Positions 1 through 6,681 of a DNA stretch of 21,678 nt are shown piece by piece; the first letter of the stretch is position 1; each line of letters starts with the position of its first letter. Under the pieces are notes generated by a model. It was given only the letters and a program-made list of their open reading frames with translations. It was not told the origin of the DNA and did no database searches. The translations under genes were made by a program, and so were the position numbers. The stretch covers positions 1-21,678 of the forward strand of contig JAHWLA010000015.1 of assembly GCA_019347595.1 (NCBI GenBank), given 5' to 3'. This stretch comes from Actinomycetota bacterium. Lineage in GTDB: Bacteria; Actinomycetota; Acidimicrobiia; Acidimicrobiales; JAHWLA01.

Positions 1-689
1 CCCTCCATCACGAATTCGTCCCATCGCTCCGCCATGCGAGCGTGGGCGGCCGCGCCCGTCACCGCGCCGCACAACACCGGGTAGTACCAGTCCATGGCCC
101 AGCGGTCCTTGGGCTCGAACCGCTCGGGCGCGTACGCGATGGCATGGCGCAGCCGTCCGGCTGCCAGCTCCCAGTCGGGCCGCTGCTTGCCCAGCCGGTC
201 GCCGAGCGCCACGCCGCAGCGCAGCGACAGGTAGATCGACGACGAGCCGGTCAGCAAGGCGAACCGCCCGGGCGTCAGGTCCGGCTCGATGCACCACAGC
301 ACTTCGCCGGTCGACTGCTGGAGCCGCACGACGAAGTCGAGCGCCCGCTCGACCGTCGGCCACATGGCAGCGAGGAAATCGTTGTCGCCGGTTACCAGGT
401 AGTGATGCCACACCCCGACGGCGATGTAGGCCACGACGTTGGTGTCGAGCCGGTAGTCGGAGATGCCGCCCTCGACGTAGTAGTTGAACCACGAACCATC
501 GCGGTTTTGTACGTCGTTCAACCACCTGTAGGCCCGCTCGGCTTCACGCCGTCGACCACCGACGCTCAATGCCATCGCCGTCTCGACGTGGTTCCAGGGG
601 TCGCAGTGCCCGCCGGGATACCACGGGATCATGCCGCTCGGCAGTTGCAACGCGGCGATGCCGTCGACCGTGGCCCGGAGGTCGATCAC
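1..689 (-). CDS. Alpha/alpha-toroid 'prenyltransferase-like' protein, 3' end outside window
   Basis: Partial gene: the 5' end is inside the window and the 3' end runs off the left edge, leaving about 229 residues. I translated it by hand. It starts VIDLRATVDGIAALQLPSG, followed by MIPWYPGGHCDPWNHVETAM, WLNDVQNRDGSWFNYYV, LTGSSSIYLSLRCG and PKDRWAMDWYYPVLCG. The regularly spaced helical repeats with Trp/Gly-rich turns (QxxDGSW) resemble the (alpha/alpha)-barrel of prenyltransferase/squalene-cyclase repeats and six-hairpin glycosidases. Actinobacterial homologues of this type are usually just labelled prenyltransferase. The GTG start at 687-689 overlaps the methyltransferase stop by 4 bases (GTGA), so the two are translationally coupled. 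Its position behind a glycosyltransferase and a methyltransferase makes a role in glycan or glycolipid metabolism plausible, but this is inference and the substrate is unknown. Confidence 0.75.
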   Translation of the reverse strand, partial: MIDLRATVDGIAALQLPSGMIPWYPGGHCDPWNHVETAMALSVGGRRREAERAYRWLNDVQNRDGSWFNYYVEGGISDYRLDTNVVAYIAVGVWHHYLVTGDNDFLAAMWPTVERALDFVVRLQQSTGEVLWCIEPDLTPGRFALLTGSSSIYLSLRCGVALGDRLGKQRPDWELAAGRLRHAIAYAPERFEPKDRWAMDWYYPVLCGAVTGAAAHARMAERWDEFVME

Positions 690-1381
690 CGTTTGACCCC
701 GTAGAGCACCACGCTCTTGCCGAGCACCGGGTTCAGGACGCGCTCCGCCAGCCGGGTCGCACGCGGCGCCGACGTGATGTCCCACACCAGCAGCCGGTGG
801 TAGGCCTGCACCAAACGGTGCTCGTCGTTGCGCACGCCGAGCGCGCACTTGAGCCACCAGTACGGCGAGTGCAGCGCATGGGCGTGGTGATGGCCGGTGA
901 CGTCGATCCCCGCGGCGCGTAGTCGTCCCTCCAGCACGCGCCGCCGGTAGATGCGGACGTGACCGCCTTGGTTGCCGTGGTACTCGTCGGACAGCGCCCA
1001 GTTGACGAGCTCGGGGCCCCACCGAGGGACGGTCACCGCGATGGTCCCGCCCGGCCGCAGCACGCGGACCAGTTCGGCGATGGCGACGGTGTCCGGCGGG
1101 ATGTGCTCGAGGACCTCGGCGGCGACGACGCGGTCGAAGGTGCCGTCGGGGAACGGGAGTCGGAGAGCGTCGCCCGTCACAGCAGTCCCGTGGCCCGGTG
1201 CGTCGGCCAGCGCCTCGAACATGGCAGCGACGCCCTTCACCTCGGTGTCGTCGGCATCCACGGCGGTGACCACGGCACCGCGTTCGACGGCAGCGAAGGC
1301 GTGCCGGCCGGCGCCGCAGCCGAGGTCGAGCACGCGTTCGCCGGCCCGCAGCCCGAGGCGCTCGAAATCGACGGTCAGCAC
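686..1381 (-). CDS. Class I SAM-dependent methyltransferase
   Basis: A 231-residue protein with a Rossmann methyltransferase fold. Motif I is VLDLGCGAG at residues 18-26, followed by an acidic strand-2 end (VTAVDADD). FDRVVAAEVLEHIPPD is the typical motif IV region of Methyltransf_11 proteins, and LVRVLRPGGTIAVTVP is the post-motif strand. The start is GTG at 1379-1381, and its first 7 bases overlap the end of the glycosyltransferase gene, whose TGA is at 1375-1377. The stop overlaps the next gene by 4 bases. The middle gene of a three-gene coupled unit would be expected to methylate a sugar, lipid or polyprenyl product of its neighbours. The fold is secure and the substrate is not identifiable. 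Confidence 0.9.
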   Translation of the reverse strand: MLTVDFERLGLRAGERVLDLGCGAGRHAFAAVERGAVVTAVDADDTEVKGVAAMFEALADAPGHGTAVTGDALRLPFPDGTFDRVVAAEVLEHIPPDTVAIAELVRVLRPGGTIAVTVPRWGPELVNWALSDEYHGNQGGHVRIYRRRVLEGRLRAAGIDVTGHHHAHALHSPYWWLKCALGVRNDEHRLVQAYHRLLVWDITSAPRATRLAERVLNPVLGKSVVLYGVKR

Positions 1382-2628
1382 GGTGCCATGGCCCGGCGGT
1401 ATGCCTCGACGGTGCCCTGAGCGGTGGCCCGCCAGGTGAAGCGTTCGTTGACGCGCGCCCGCCCGCCCTCGCCGATGCGGGAGCGCAGCGCGGCGTCGTC
1501 GAGCGCACGGCCCAGCGCTGTCGCCAGCGCACCGACATCACCGGGGGGGACCAGCAGCGCGGTGTCGCCGTCGCGTCCGACGACCTCGGGCAGTGCGCCG
1601 CCGGTCGTCGCCACCAGCGGCACGCCGCACGCCATGGCCTCGATGGCGGGCAGCGAGAACCCCTCGTAGAGCGACGGCACCACGGCGACCTCCGCCTCGG
1701 CGTAGAGCTCGACGAGACGTTGGTCGCTCACGCCGTTCACGAACGTCACGGCGCCCTCGAGGCCCAGCCGCTCGATGGTCTCGGCCACCCGGCTCTCGGC
1801 GCGCGGCTTGCCGATGACCACCAGCTCGGCGTGCCGTTCCGTGCGCACCTTGGCCACCGCTTCGAGCAGCGGCACCAACCCCTTCAGGGGCACGTCGGCG
1901 CTTGCCGTCGTCATCAACCGGCCGGGCACGCGGGCGATGTGCGGAAGCGGGCGGAACTGTGTGGTGTCGACGCCGACGTGGACGATCGACAGCCGCTCGG
2001 GCGGCACGCCCATCTGCTCGACGATGTCGGCGCGCGAGGACTCTGACACCGTCAGCACAGTCGGCAGCTTGCGGGCTACCCGCACCTGCATGCGCACGAA
2101 GCCGTACCACCGACGCAACGTCACCTGCCGCCGCCACGTCTTGGCGTGCTCGAGCTCGAGGCGGCGGTCGACCGTGATGGGGTGGTGGAGCGTCGTGACC
2201 AGCGGCCAGCCGTCGTCGATCATCTTCGACATGCCGGTGCCCAGGCACTGGTTGTCGTGGACGACGTCGAACTCGCGGCGGCGGGCCGCCAGCGCCTTGC
2301 GCGCCCGCAGGCTGAACGTGAGCGGCTCGGGGAAGCCGGCCGTGCACATGACGCCGAACTCCAGCACGTCGATCCACGATGTGAACTCGCCGAGCTTGGG
2401 GACGCGGAACGGGTCCGGCTGCCGGTAGAGGTCGAGGCTCGGGACCTTGACGAGTTCGACTCCCTCGTCGAGGTCCGGGTACGGCGGCCCGCCGAAGACG
2501 GTGACCTGGTGCCCGAGCGCCGTCAGCTCACGGGTGAGGTGGCGGGTGTAGACACCCTGCCCGCCGGAGTGGGGATTGCCGCGGTAGGCGAGGAAGGCAA
2601 TGCGAAGCGTCCCCTCCCCATGTGACAT
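1375..2628 (-). CDS. Glycosyltransferase family 4 (GT-B fold)
   Basis: A retaining GT4-type glycosyltransferase of about 417 residues. The N-terminal domain opens with TLRIAFLAYRGNPHSGGQGV, the usual first strand plus GGQ/GGV acceptor-side loop. The C-terminal nucleotide-sugar domain has VHVGVDTTQF, LVVIGKPRAESR and the family's E-x7-E motif (EGFSLPAIEAMACGVP), which contacts the donor. I chose the ATG at 2626-2628. An in-frame TTG at 2637 would add three residues, and neither has a convincing Shine-Dalgarno. It is the first gene of the coupled unit with the methyltransferase and the toroid protein, and it begins 33 bp after the lnt stop. A 20-bp palindrome in that gap may act on its expression. 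Donor and acceptor are unknown. Confidence 0.9.
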   Translation of the reverse strand: MSHGEGTLRIAFLAYRGNPHSGGQGVYTRHLTRELTALGHQVTVFGGPPYPDLDEGVELVKVPSLDLYRQPDPFRVPKLGEFTSWIDVLEFGVMCTAGFPEPLTFSLRARKALAARRREFDVVHDNQCLGTGMSKMIDDGWPLVTTLHHPITVDRRLELEHAKTWRRQVTLRRWYGFVRMQVRVARKLPTVLTVSESSRADIVEQMGVPPERLSIVHVGVDTTQFRPLPHIARVPGRLMTTASADVPLKGLVPLLEAVAKVRTERHAELVVIGKPRAESRVAETIERLGLEGAVTFVNGVSDQRLVELYAEAEVAVVPSLYEGFSLPAIEAMACGVPLVATTGGALPEVVGRDGDTALLVPPGDVGALATALGRALDDAALRSRIGEGGRARVNERFTWRATAQGTVEAYRRAMAPC

Positions 2629-2647
2629 GGCGGTCAAGGCTGCCCGC

Positions 2648-2667
2648 AGTTGACCGTTTGGTCAACT
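2648..2667. promoter_or_regulatory. Perfect inverted repeat AGTTGACC-GTTT-GGTCAACT, candidate operator
   Basis: Two perfect 8-base arms (2648-2655 and 2660-2667) flank a 4-base spacer. The element covers the lnt stop codon (2662-2664) and ends 19 bp before the glycosyltransferase ATG. TTGACC-N4-GGTCAA is the size and symmetry of many TetR-family operators. The run of T lies on the plus-strand side (2666-2670), where no gene needs terminating. On the minus strand the arm is followed by GCGGGC with no U tract, so intrinsic termination of lnt is less likely. Operator function is inference, and no regulator gene is visible in the window. Confidence 0.4.
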
Positions 2668-4092
2668 TTTTGCTCGCCAGGCGGCTGCCACCACGAGGAG
2701 CGCCACGAGCAGGACGGGCACATCCCCGAGCCGCGTATAGAGGGTGGTCCCGTCCCGGAGGGCGACCGTCCGGTGCACGACCTGGCGTCGACTCAGAGTG
2801 GTGCGGGCACGGATGCCACCTCGGTGGTCGATCACGACGCCGTAGCCCGTCGGCGCTGCTTGGAGCAGATCGCGGCCCGTCTCCACAGCCCGCAACCGGG
2901 CGGCGGCGACCTCGGTCGTCGGCACCTGGCTGGTGGTGAACGACGCCGCGTTGGTGGGCACGAGGAGCACCTGCCCGCCCGCCCGCGCCGCCGCGCGCGC
3001 CCGGTCGGCGAAATACACCTCGAAGGAGATGACCACGCCGAGCGGGCCTGCGGGCGTGTCGAGGCGGTTGCCCCCGCGGCCGACGATGGCGTCGCGGGGG
3101 ATCACGCTGAGGTCGGCGAAGCGCTCGATGAGCGAGCGGCCGGGGACGTACTCGCCGAACGGGACGCGGTGTCGCTTGTCGTACCGGTCCAGGAGTTCGC
3201 CGTCCGGCCCCCATGCCACCGCGGCGTTGGTGAAGCGCGTGCCGCCGACGTCCTCGACGACGCCGGCCACCAGCGTGGTGTCGAGGCTGTCCGCCAGCGC
3301 CGCCAGTGTTCCGCCCTCTTCGGTGCGGTCGATGCGGTCCTCGATGTCGACCACGTCCTCGGGCCAGAGCACCAAGTCGACAGGCGGCCGCACCTCGCCG
3401 GTGGCGGCCAGGTGGGCGTCGAAGACGCGCCGGGGATCGGTCTCCACGCCTCGGAAGCCACGCGGCCCGCCGCCCTGGACGACCGCCGTGTCGATGGTGT
3501 CGACCGGTGCGCCGCCGTCGGGCGCTACGTGCCCGGCGACGCCGACCAGCACGACGACTGCCGCGGCGAGGAGGTGTCGACGGGCCAGCGCCGCGCCCGC
3601 CGTCGCCGTCACGCCGAGGAGCAGCAGGTGACCGCCCAGGCGGGCGACGCCGACCAGCGGTCCGCCCACCTGGCCGAGCGCGATGCCGGCCATGGGGAGC
3701 CCGCCGAAGGGCACCGCCCCGCGGGCCGCCTCGGCCAGCACCAGCGCGGCAGGGAGGGCGACGACGCGCAGCCGTCCGCGAGGTGGCGCGACCGCCACGG
3801 CTGCGGCGACAAAGGCGGTTTCCAGGAGCATGACGAGCGCGACGCCGATGGCGTGGAACTCGGCCATCCACCACAGGCCGGGCACGAAGAGGCCGAGGCC
3901 GAAGGCAGCGCCGAGCCAGAAGCGGTGCGTCCACCGGTCGATCCCGTCGGTCGCCCAGGTCAGCGCGGCGACGGCCGGGATGGCGAGCGGCCACCATCCC
4001 CAGGGCGGGATGGAGGCGGCGGCGACGAGCCCGGCCGCCAGGCAGAGCGCGGCGCGAGGGAGGCGGTGATCGGCGTCCACGATGGGCGTCAT
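2662..4092 (-). CDS. lnt: Apolipoprotein N-acyltransferase-like membrane protein
   Basis: A 476-residue protein with several N-terminal membrane helices (ALCLAAGLVAAASIPPWGWWPLAI onward), a periplasmic carbon-nitrogen hydrolase (nitrilase) domain and a last helix (VPVLLVALLVVAAAW). Lnt transfers a third acyl chain to the N-terminal cysteine of lipoproteins. The catalytic Glu is E245 (LWPED) and the Lys is K306 (YDKRHRVPFGEYVPGR). The position of the nucleophilic Cys (ICYE in most Lnt) reads VVISFEVYF, so it is Ser356, codon TCC at 3025-3027. The spacing E-K-S (61 and 50) is close to that of E. coli Lnt. The start is ATG at 4090-4092, giving the expected short cytoplasmic lead before helix 1. 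The open frame extends far upstream, but only across the antisense neighbour. Activity despite Cys to Ser is unknown. Confidence 0.85.
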   Translation of the reverse strand: MTPIVDADHRLPRAALCLAAGLVAAASIPPWGWWPLAIPAVAALTWATDGIDRWTHRFWLGAAFGLGLFVPGLWWMAEFHAIGVALVMLLETAFVAAAVAVAPPRGRLRVVALPAALVLAEAARGAVPFGGLPMAGIALGQVGGPLVGVARLGGHLLLLGVTATAGAALARRHLLAAAVVVLVGVAGHVAPDGGAPVDTIDTAVVQGGGPRGFRGVETDPRRVFDAHLAATGEVRPPVDLVLWPEDVVDIEDRIDRTEEGGTLAALADSLDTTLVAGVVEDVGGTRFTNAAVAWGPDGELLDRYDKRHRVPFGEYVPGRSLIERFADLSVIPRDAIVGRGGNRLDTPAGPLGVVISFEVYFADRARAAARAGGQVLLVPTNAASFTTSQVPTTEVAAARLRAVETGRDLLQAAPTGYGVVIDHRGGIRARTTLSRRQVVHRTVALRDGTTLYTRLGDVPVLLVALLVVAAAWRAKS

Positions 4093-4099
4093 GGTGGTC

Positions 4100-4118
4100 G
4101 CGCGGATACGTTCCGCGC
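4100..4118. promoter_or_regulatory. Inverted repeat GCGCGGA-N5-TCCGCGC between divergent starts
   Basis: Seven-base perfect arms with a 5-base spacer (TACGT) fill most of the 27-bp gap between the lnt start (4092, minus) and the start at 4120 (plus). A gap this short leaves no room for two ordinary promoters with leaders, so expression may be leaderless or start inside the opposing gene. The palindrome could be a shared operator. This is based on position and symmetry only. Confidence 0.3.
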
Positions 4119-4119
4119 C

Positions 4120-4812
4120 ATGCAGCCCGCCGTCGTTTACGCCGACACCCGCCGCCGCCTGGCCGACTTCGTGCGCACGGTGGCGCCGGTGCGCCTTGGC
4201 ACGCCGGTGCCCGGCTGTCCCGGGTGGACGGTGCACGGGGTCGTTGCCCACCTCGCGGGCCTCGCCGCCGACGTGGCGACCGGACGGCTGATCGGGTTCC
4301 CGAGCGACGAGTGGACGGCCGGCCAGGTGGCGGCGCGGGCGGGGCGAAGCGTCGACGAGTTGCTGGCCGAGTGGGACGAGCACGCACCGGCGGTGGAGGC
4401 CGGGATCGCCGGGCAGACGGGCGTGGTGTCGCTGGTGGTCGACGTCGCCACCCACGAGCACGATGTGCGCGCCGCCCTCGGCGAGCCGGCCGCCGAGGAG
4501 TCGGCCGGTTTCGAGTACGCGCTGCAGGCGTTCGTCATGGGGATGGGCTACCGGCTGAAGAAGCGGGGGCTGCCTGCGTTGCAACTGCGGGCGGGCGACC
4601 AGGAGTGGACGCTGGGCAACGGCGAGCCGGCCGCCACCGTCACCGCCCCTGCTGCGGAGCTGTCGCGCGCCGTGTCCGGCCGCCGCTCGGCGGCGCAGGT
4701 GCGTCGACTGGCATGGGACGGCGATCCCGAGCCGTTCGTGCCGCTGTTCGGCCCCTTCGGCCGTCTCCCTGCCGCCGACGTCGTCGAACCCGCCCCCGTC
4801 CCGAGTACATAG
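4120..4812 (+). CDS. Maleylpyruvate isomerase/DinB-like (MDMPI N-terminal) family protein
   Basis: A 230-residue protein of the actinobacterial TIGR03083-type family. It shows the typical first helix (VVYADTRRRLADFVRTV), PGCPGWTVHGVVAHLAGL (the His-containing helix of the metal site) and SLVVDVATHEHDVRAALG, which supplies further His ligands, followed by a C-terminal sterol-carrier-like segment. Family members are metal-binding four-helix proteins, some of which use mycothiol. The actual substrate here cannot be told. The ATG at 4120-4122 fits the family N-terminus; the open frame continues upstream only as an antisense shadow of lnt. The last codons (CCG AGT ACA TAG) lie inside the palindrome at 4802-4840, so the repeat supplies the C-terminal Ser-Thr and the stop codon. 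Confidence 0.85.
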   Translation: MQPAVVYADTRRRLADFVRTVAPVRLGTPVPGCPGWTVHGVVAHLAGLAADVATGRLIGFPSDEWTAGQVAARAGRSVDELLAEWDEHAPAVEAGIAGQTGVVSLVVDVATHEHDVRAALGEPAAEESAGFEYALQAFVMGMGYRLKKRGLPALQLRAGDQEWTLGNGEPAATVTAPAAELSRAVSGRRSAAQVRRLAWDGDPEPFVPLFGPFGRLPAADVVEPAPVPST

Positions 4813-4840
4813 CCGGCGAAATTCGCCGGCTATGTACTCG
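4802..4840. repeat. Perfect 39-bp palindrome with conserved GAGTACATAGC arms (copy 1)
   Basis: Perfect 19-base arms (4802-4820 and 4822-4840) surround a single central A. The outer part (CGAGTACATAGC / GCTATGTACTCG) recurs at 7871-7911, while the inner part (CGGCGAA / TTCGCCG) differs. It lies between convergent genes and contains the stop codons of both: TAG at 4810-4812 on plus and at 4830-4832 on minus. It would fold into a very stable hairpin in either transcript and probably acts as a bidirectional terminator or end-protecting element. There is no U tract on either side. Confidence 0.85.
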
Positions 4841-5747
4841 AAAGGGCGGGGAGCTCCTGTTGCAGCGTCAAGGCGGGCTCGAAGAGGTCGCCGTGCTCTT
4901 CGACTCGAGCCACCACGTCGTCCGCCGTGAACACCAACAGCTCGGGGTCGCCTTCGTCGGCGCACGTCTCGATCTCGTCCCACGTGACCGGCGTCGACAC
5001 CGTGGGCCGCGCCTTGGCCCGCAGCGAGTACACGGACACCGTCGTCTTGTGCTCGTCGTTCTGGCTCCAGTCGATGAGCACCTTGCCGGGCCGCAGCTCC
5101 TTCTTCATCGACGAGACCACCTCGTCGGGGACGGCCTTCTCCATCGACTGGGCCACGGCCAAGGCGAAGTCCTTGGTGCCGCCGTCGTAGCCGATGTCGG
5201 TGTTGAGCGGCACGTAGAGCTGGAGTCCCTTCGACCCCGACGTCTTGGCCACCGCGTGCAGACCCATGCGGTCGAACAGCGCCCGCAGCCGCAACGCCAC
5301 CCGGCAGCACTGCACGATGTCGGCCGGCGGGCCGGGGTCGAGATCGAACACGAGCATGGTGGGCCGCAGGATGTCGGCGCCGAGCGATAGCGACGTGTGC
5401 AGCTCCAGTGACGCCAGGTTGGCGACCCACACGAGCGTGGGCAGGTCGTCCACCACGCAGTAGGGGATCTTGCCCTTGTTGCGGTCGCTGTAGATCTCCA
5501 CGGTGTGCACCCACTCGGGCCGGTGCGACGGGCAGCGCTTCTCGTAGAAGAACTTGTCGTCCACGCCGTTCGGATAGCGCTTCAGCGTGAGCGGGCGGCC
5601 GGCGAGGTGCGGCAACAGCACGGGAGCGATGCGCTGGTAGTACGCGATGACCTCGCCCTTGGTGAAGCCGACCTCCGGGTACAGCACCTTGTCGAGGTTC
5701 GAGACCTTGAGCTGCCTGCCCTCGACGGCAACGGTGGTGTCCGCCAC
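4830..5747 (-). CDS. LigD-type primase-polymerase (non-homologous end-joining polymerase domain)
   Basis: A 305-residue stand-alone PolDom of the archaeo-eukaryotic primase superfamily. It adds mostly ribonucleotides at double-strand break ends during Ku-dependent end joining. Diagnostic segments are LKVSNLDKVLYPEVGFTKGE at the N-terminus, LVFDLDPG with metal-binding D135 and D137, KTSGSKGLQLYVPL (169-181) and LIDWSQND with the third aspartate D226. The start is GTG at 5745-5747, directly after the Ku stop (no gap), so translation is coupled. It is the last gene of the ligase-Ku-polymerase operon. The C-terminus ends Ser-Ser-Thr, with the TAG supplied by the palindrome at 4802-4840. Confidence 0.95.
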   Translation of the reverse strand: MADTTVAVEGRQLKVSNLDKVLYPEVGFTKGEVIAYYQRIAPVLLPHLAGRPLTLKRYPNGVDDKFFYEKRCPSHRPEWVHTVEIYSDRNKGKIPYCVVDDLPTLVWVANLASLELHTSLSLGADILRPTMLVFDLDPGPPADIVQCCRVALRLRALFDRMGLHAVAKTSGSKGLQLYVPLNTDIGYDGGTKDFALAVAQSMEKAVPDEVVSSMKKELRPGKVLIDWSQNDEHKTTVSVYSLRAKARPTVSTPVTWDEIETCADEGDPELLVFTADDVVARVEEHGDLFEPALTLQQELPALSST

Positions 5748-6677
5748 CTACGACGCCTTGCGCCCGCTGCCCGCTTTCTTGGCCGTCTTCTTCGCCGACG
5801 ACTTCTTGGCCCGCGACTTCGAGTCATCCTTGCCCTCGTCGGCGTCCTCGTCCGAGTCGGCGTCGCCGTCGACATCGGCCGCCTTCGGCCTGCGTCCTTC
5901 CTTGGCCGCCGTCAACGATGCCTCCAGCGCCGCCATGAGATCGACCACCGGCGCCTTCCGCTCGGGGGCAGCAGGGGCGACGATCTCCTTGCCCGCCGCC
6001 TTCTGCTCGATCAGGTCGAGCACCCGCTCGCGGTAGGTGTCGCGGTACTTGTCCGGGTCGAAGTCGGTGGCCAGCGACTCGATGAGCTGCTGGGCCATCT
6101 TCAGCTCCCGTTCGCTCACCTGGGCGCGGCCGGTTGGAAGGCCCTCGAGGTCTTCCTGCGGTACGACCTCGTCGGCGAAGTTCATGGTCGACATGACGAG
6201 GGCGTCGCCCACCGGCCGCACGGCGACCAGGTACTGCTTGGTCCGCATGACGACCGTGGCGATGCCGACACGGTTGGCGTCGCGCATGGCTTCCAGCAGC
6301 AGCCGGTAGGCCTTGCCGCCCCGCTCGTCGGGGACCATGTAGTACGAGTTGTCGTAGAACAGCGGATCGATGTCCTCCAGCTCCACGAAGTCCTCGATGT
6401 CGATGGTGTGGGTGGCCTCGGGGTCGAGGGCGTCGAGCTCGTCGGGGTCGATCATCACGTACTGGCCGCCGCCCAGCTCGTAGCCCTTGACGATCTCCTC
6501 GTAGGGCACCTCCTTGTCCTCCAGCTCGCAGAAGCGCTTCTGCTTGATCCGGGAACCGTCCTTCTCGTGGAGCTGGTGGAACCGCACGTCTTTGCTGCGA
6601 ACGGCGGTGTAGAGCTTGACGGGGACGTTCACCAGGCCGAAGCTGATGGCGCCGCTCCAGATCGAGCGCGGAGGCAT
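5748..6677 (-). CDS. ku: Non-homologous end-joining protein Ku
   Basis: A 309-residue bacterial Ku, which forms a homodimeric ring on DNA ends and recruits LigD activities. It starts MPPRSIWSGAISFGLVNVPV, the invariant Ku opening, followed by CELEDKEVPYEEIVKGYEL and the bridge region (FYDNSYYMVPDERGGKAYRLL). After the core (to about residue 260) comes an acidic linker and a Lys/Ala/Ser-rich tail (AKKSSAKKTAKKAGSGRK), like the DNA-binding extension seen in mycobacterial and streptomycete Ku. The ATG at 6675-6677 follows the ligase stop after 4 bp, and a G-rich stretch at the end of the ligase gene can serve as ribosome site. It is the middle gene of the operon. Confidence 0.97.
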   Translation of the reverse strand: MPPRSIWSGAISFGLVNVPVKLYTAVRSKDVRFHQLHEKDGSRIKQKRFCELEDKEVPYEEIVKGYELGGGQYVMIDPDELDALDPEATHTIDIEDFVELEDIDPLFYDNSYYMVPDERGGKAYRLLLEAMRDANRVGIATVVMRTKQYLVAVRPVGDALVMSTMNFADEVVPQEDLEGLPTGRAQVSERELKMAQQLIESLATDFDPDKYRDTYRERVLDLIEQKAAGKEIVAPAAPERKAPVVDLMAALEASLTAAKEGRRPKAADVDGDADSDEDADEGKDDSKSRAKKSSAKKTAKKAGSGRKAS

Positions 6678-6681
6678 GGCC

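Noticed and set aside
2648..2670. Intrinsic terminator (hairpin plus T run)
   Set aside because: The T run follows the hairpin only on the plus strand, where no gene ends. On the minus strand, where lnt ends, there is no U tract.
2650..4812. 720-codon plus-strand open frame as one large gene
   Set aside because: Only the part from 4120 resembles a protein family. The upstream part is antisense to lnt, whose catalytic motifs are clear.
2662..5514. 950-codon minus-strand frame as an N-terminally extended Lnt
   Set aside because: The extension runs antisense through the MDMPI-like gene, across the palindrome and into the polymerase gene in the wrong frame. Lnt proper starts at 4092.
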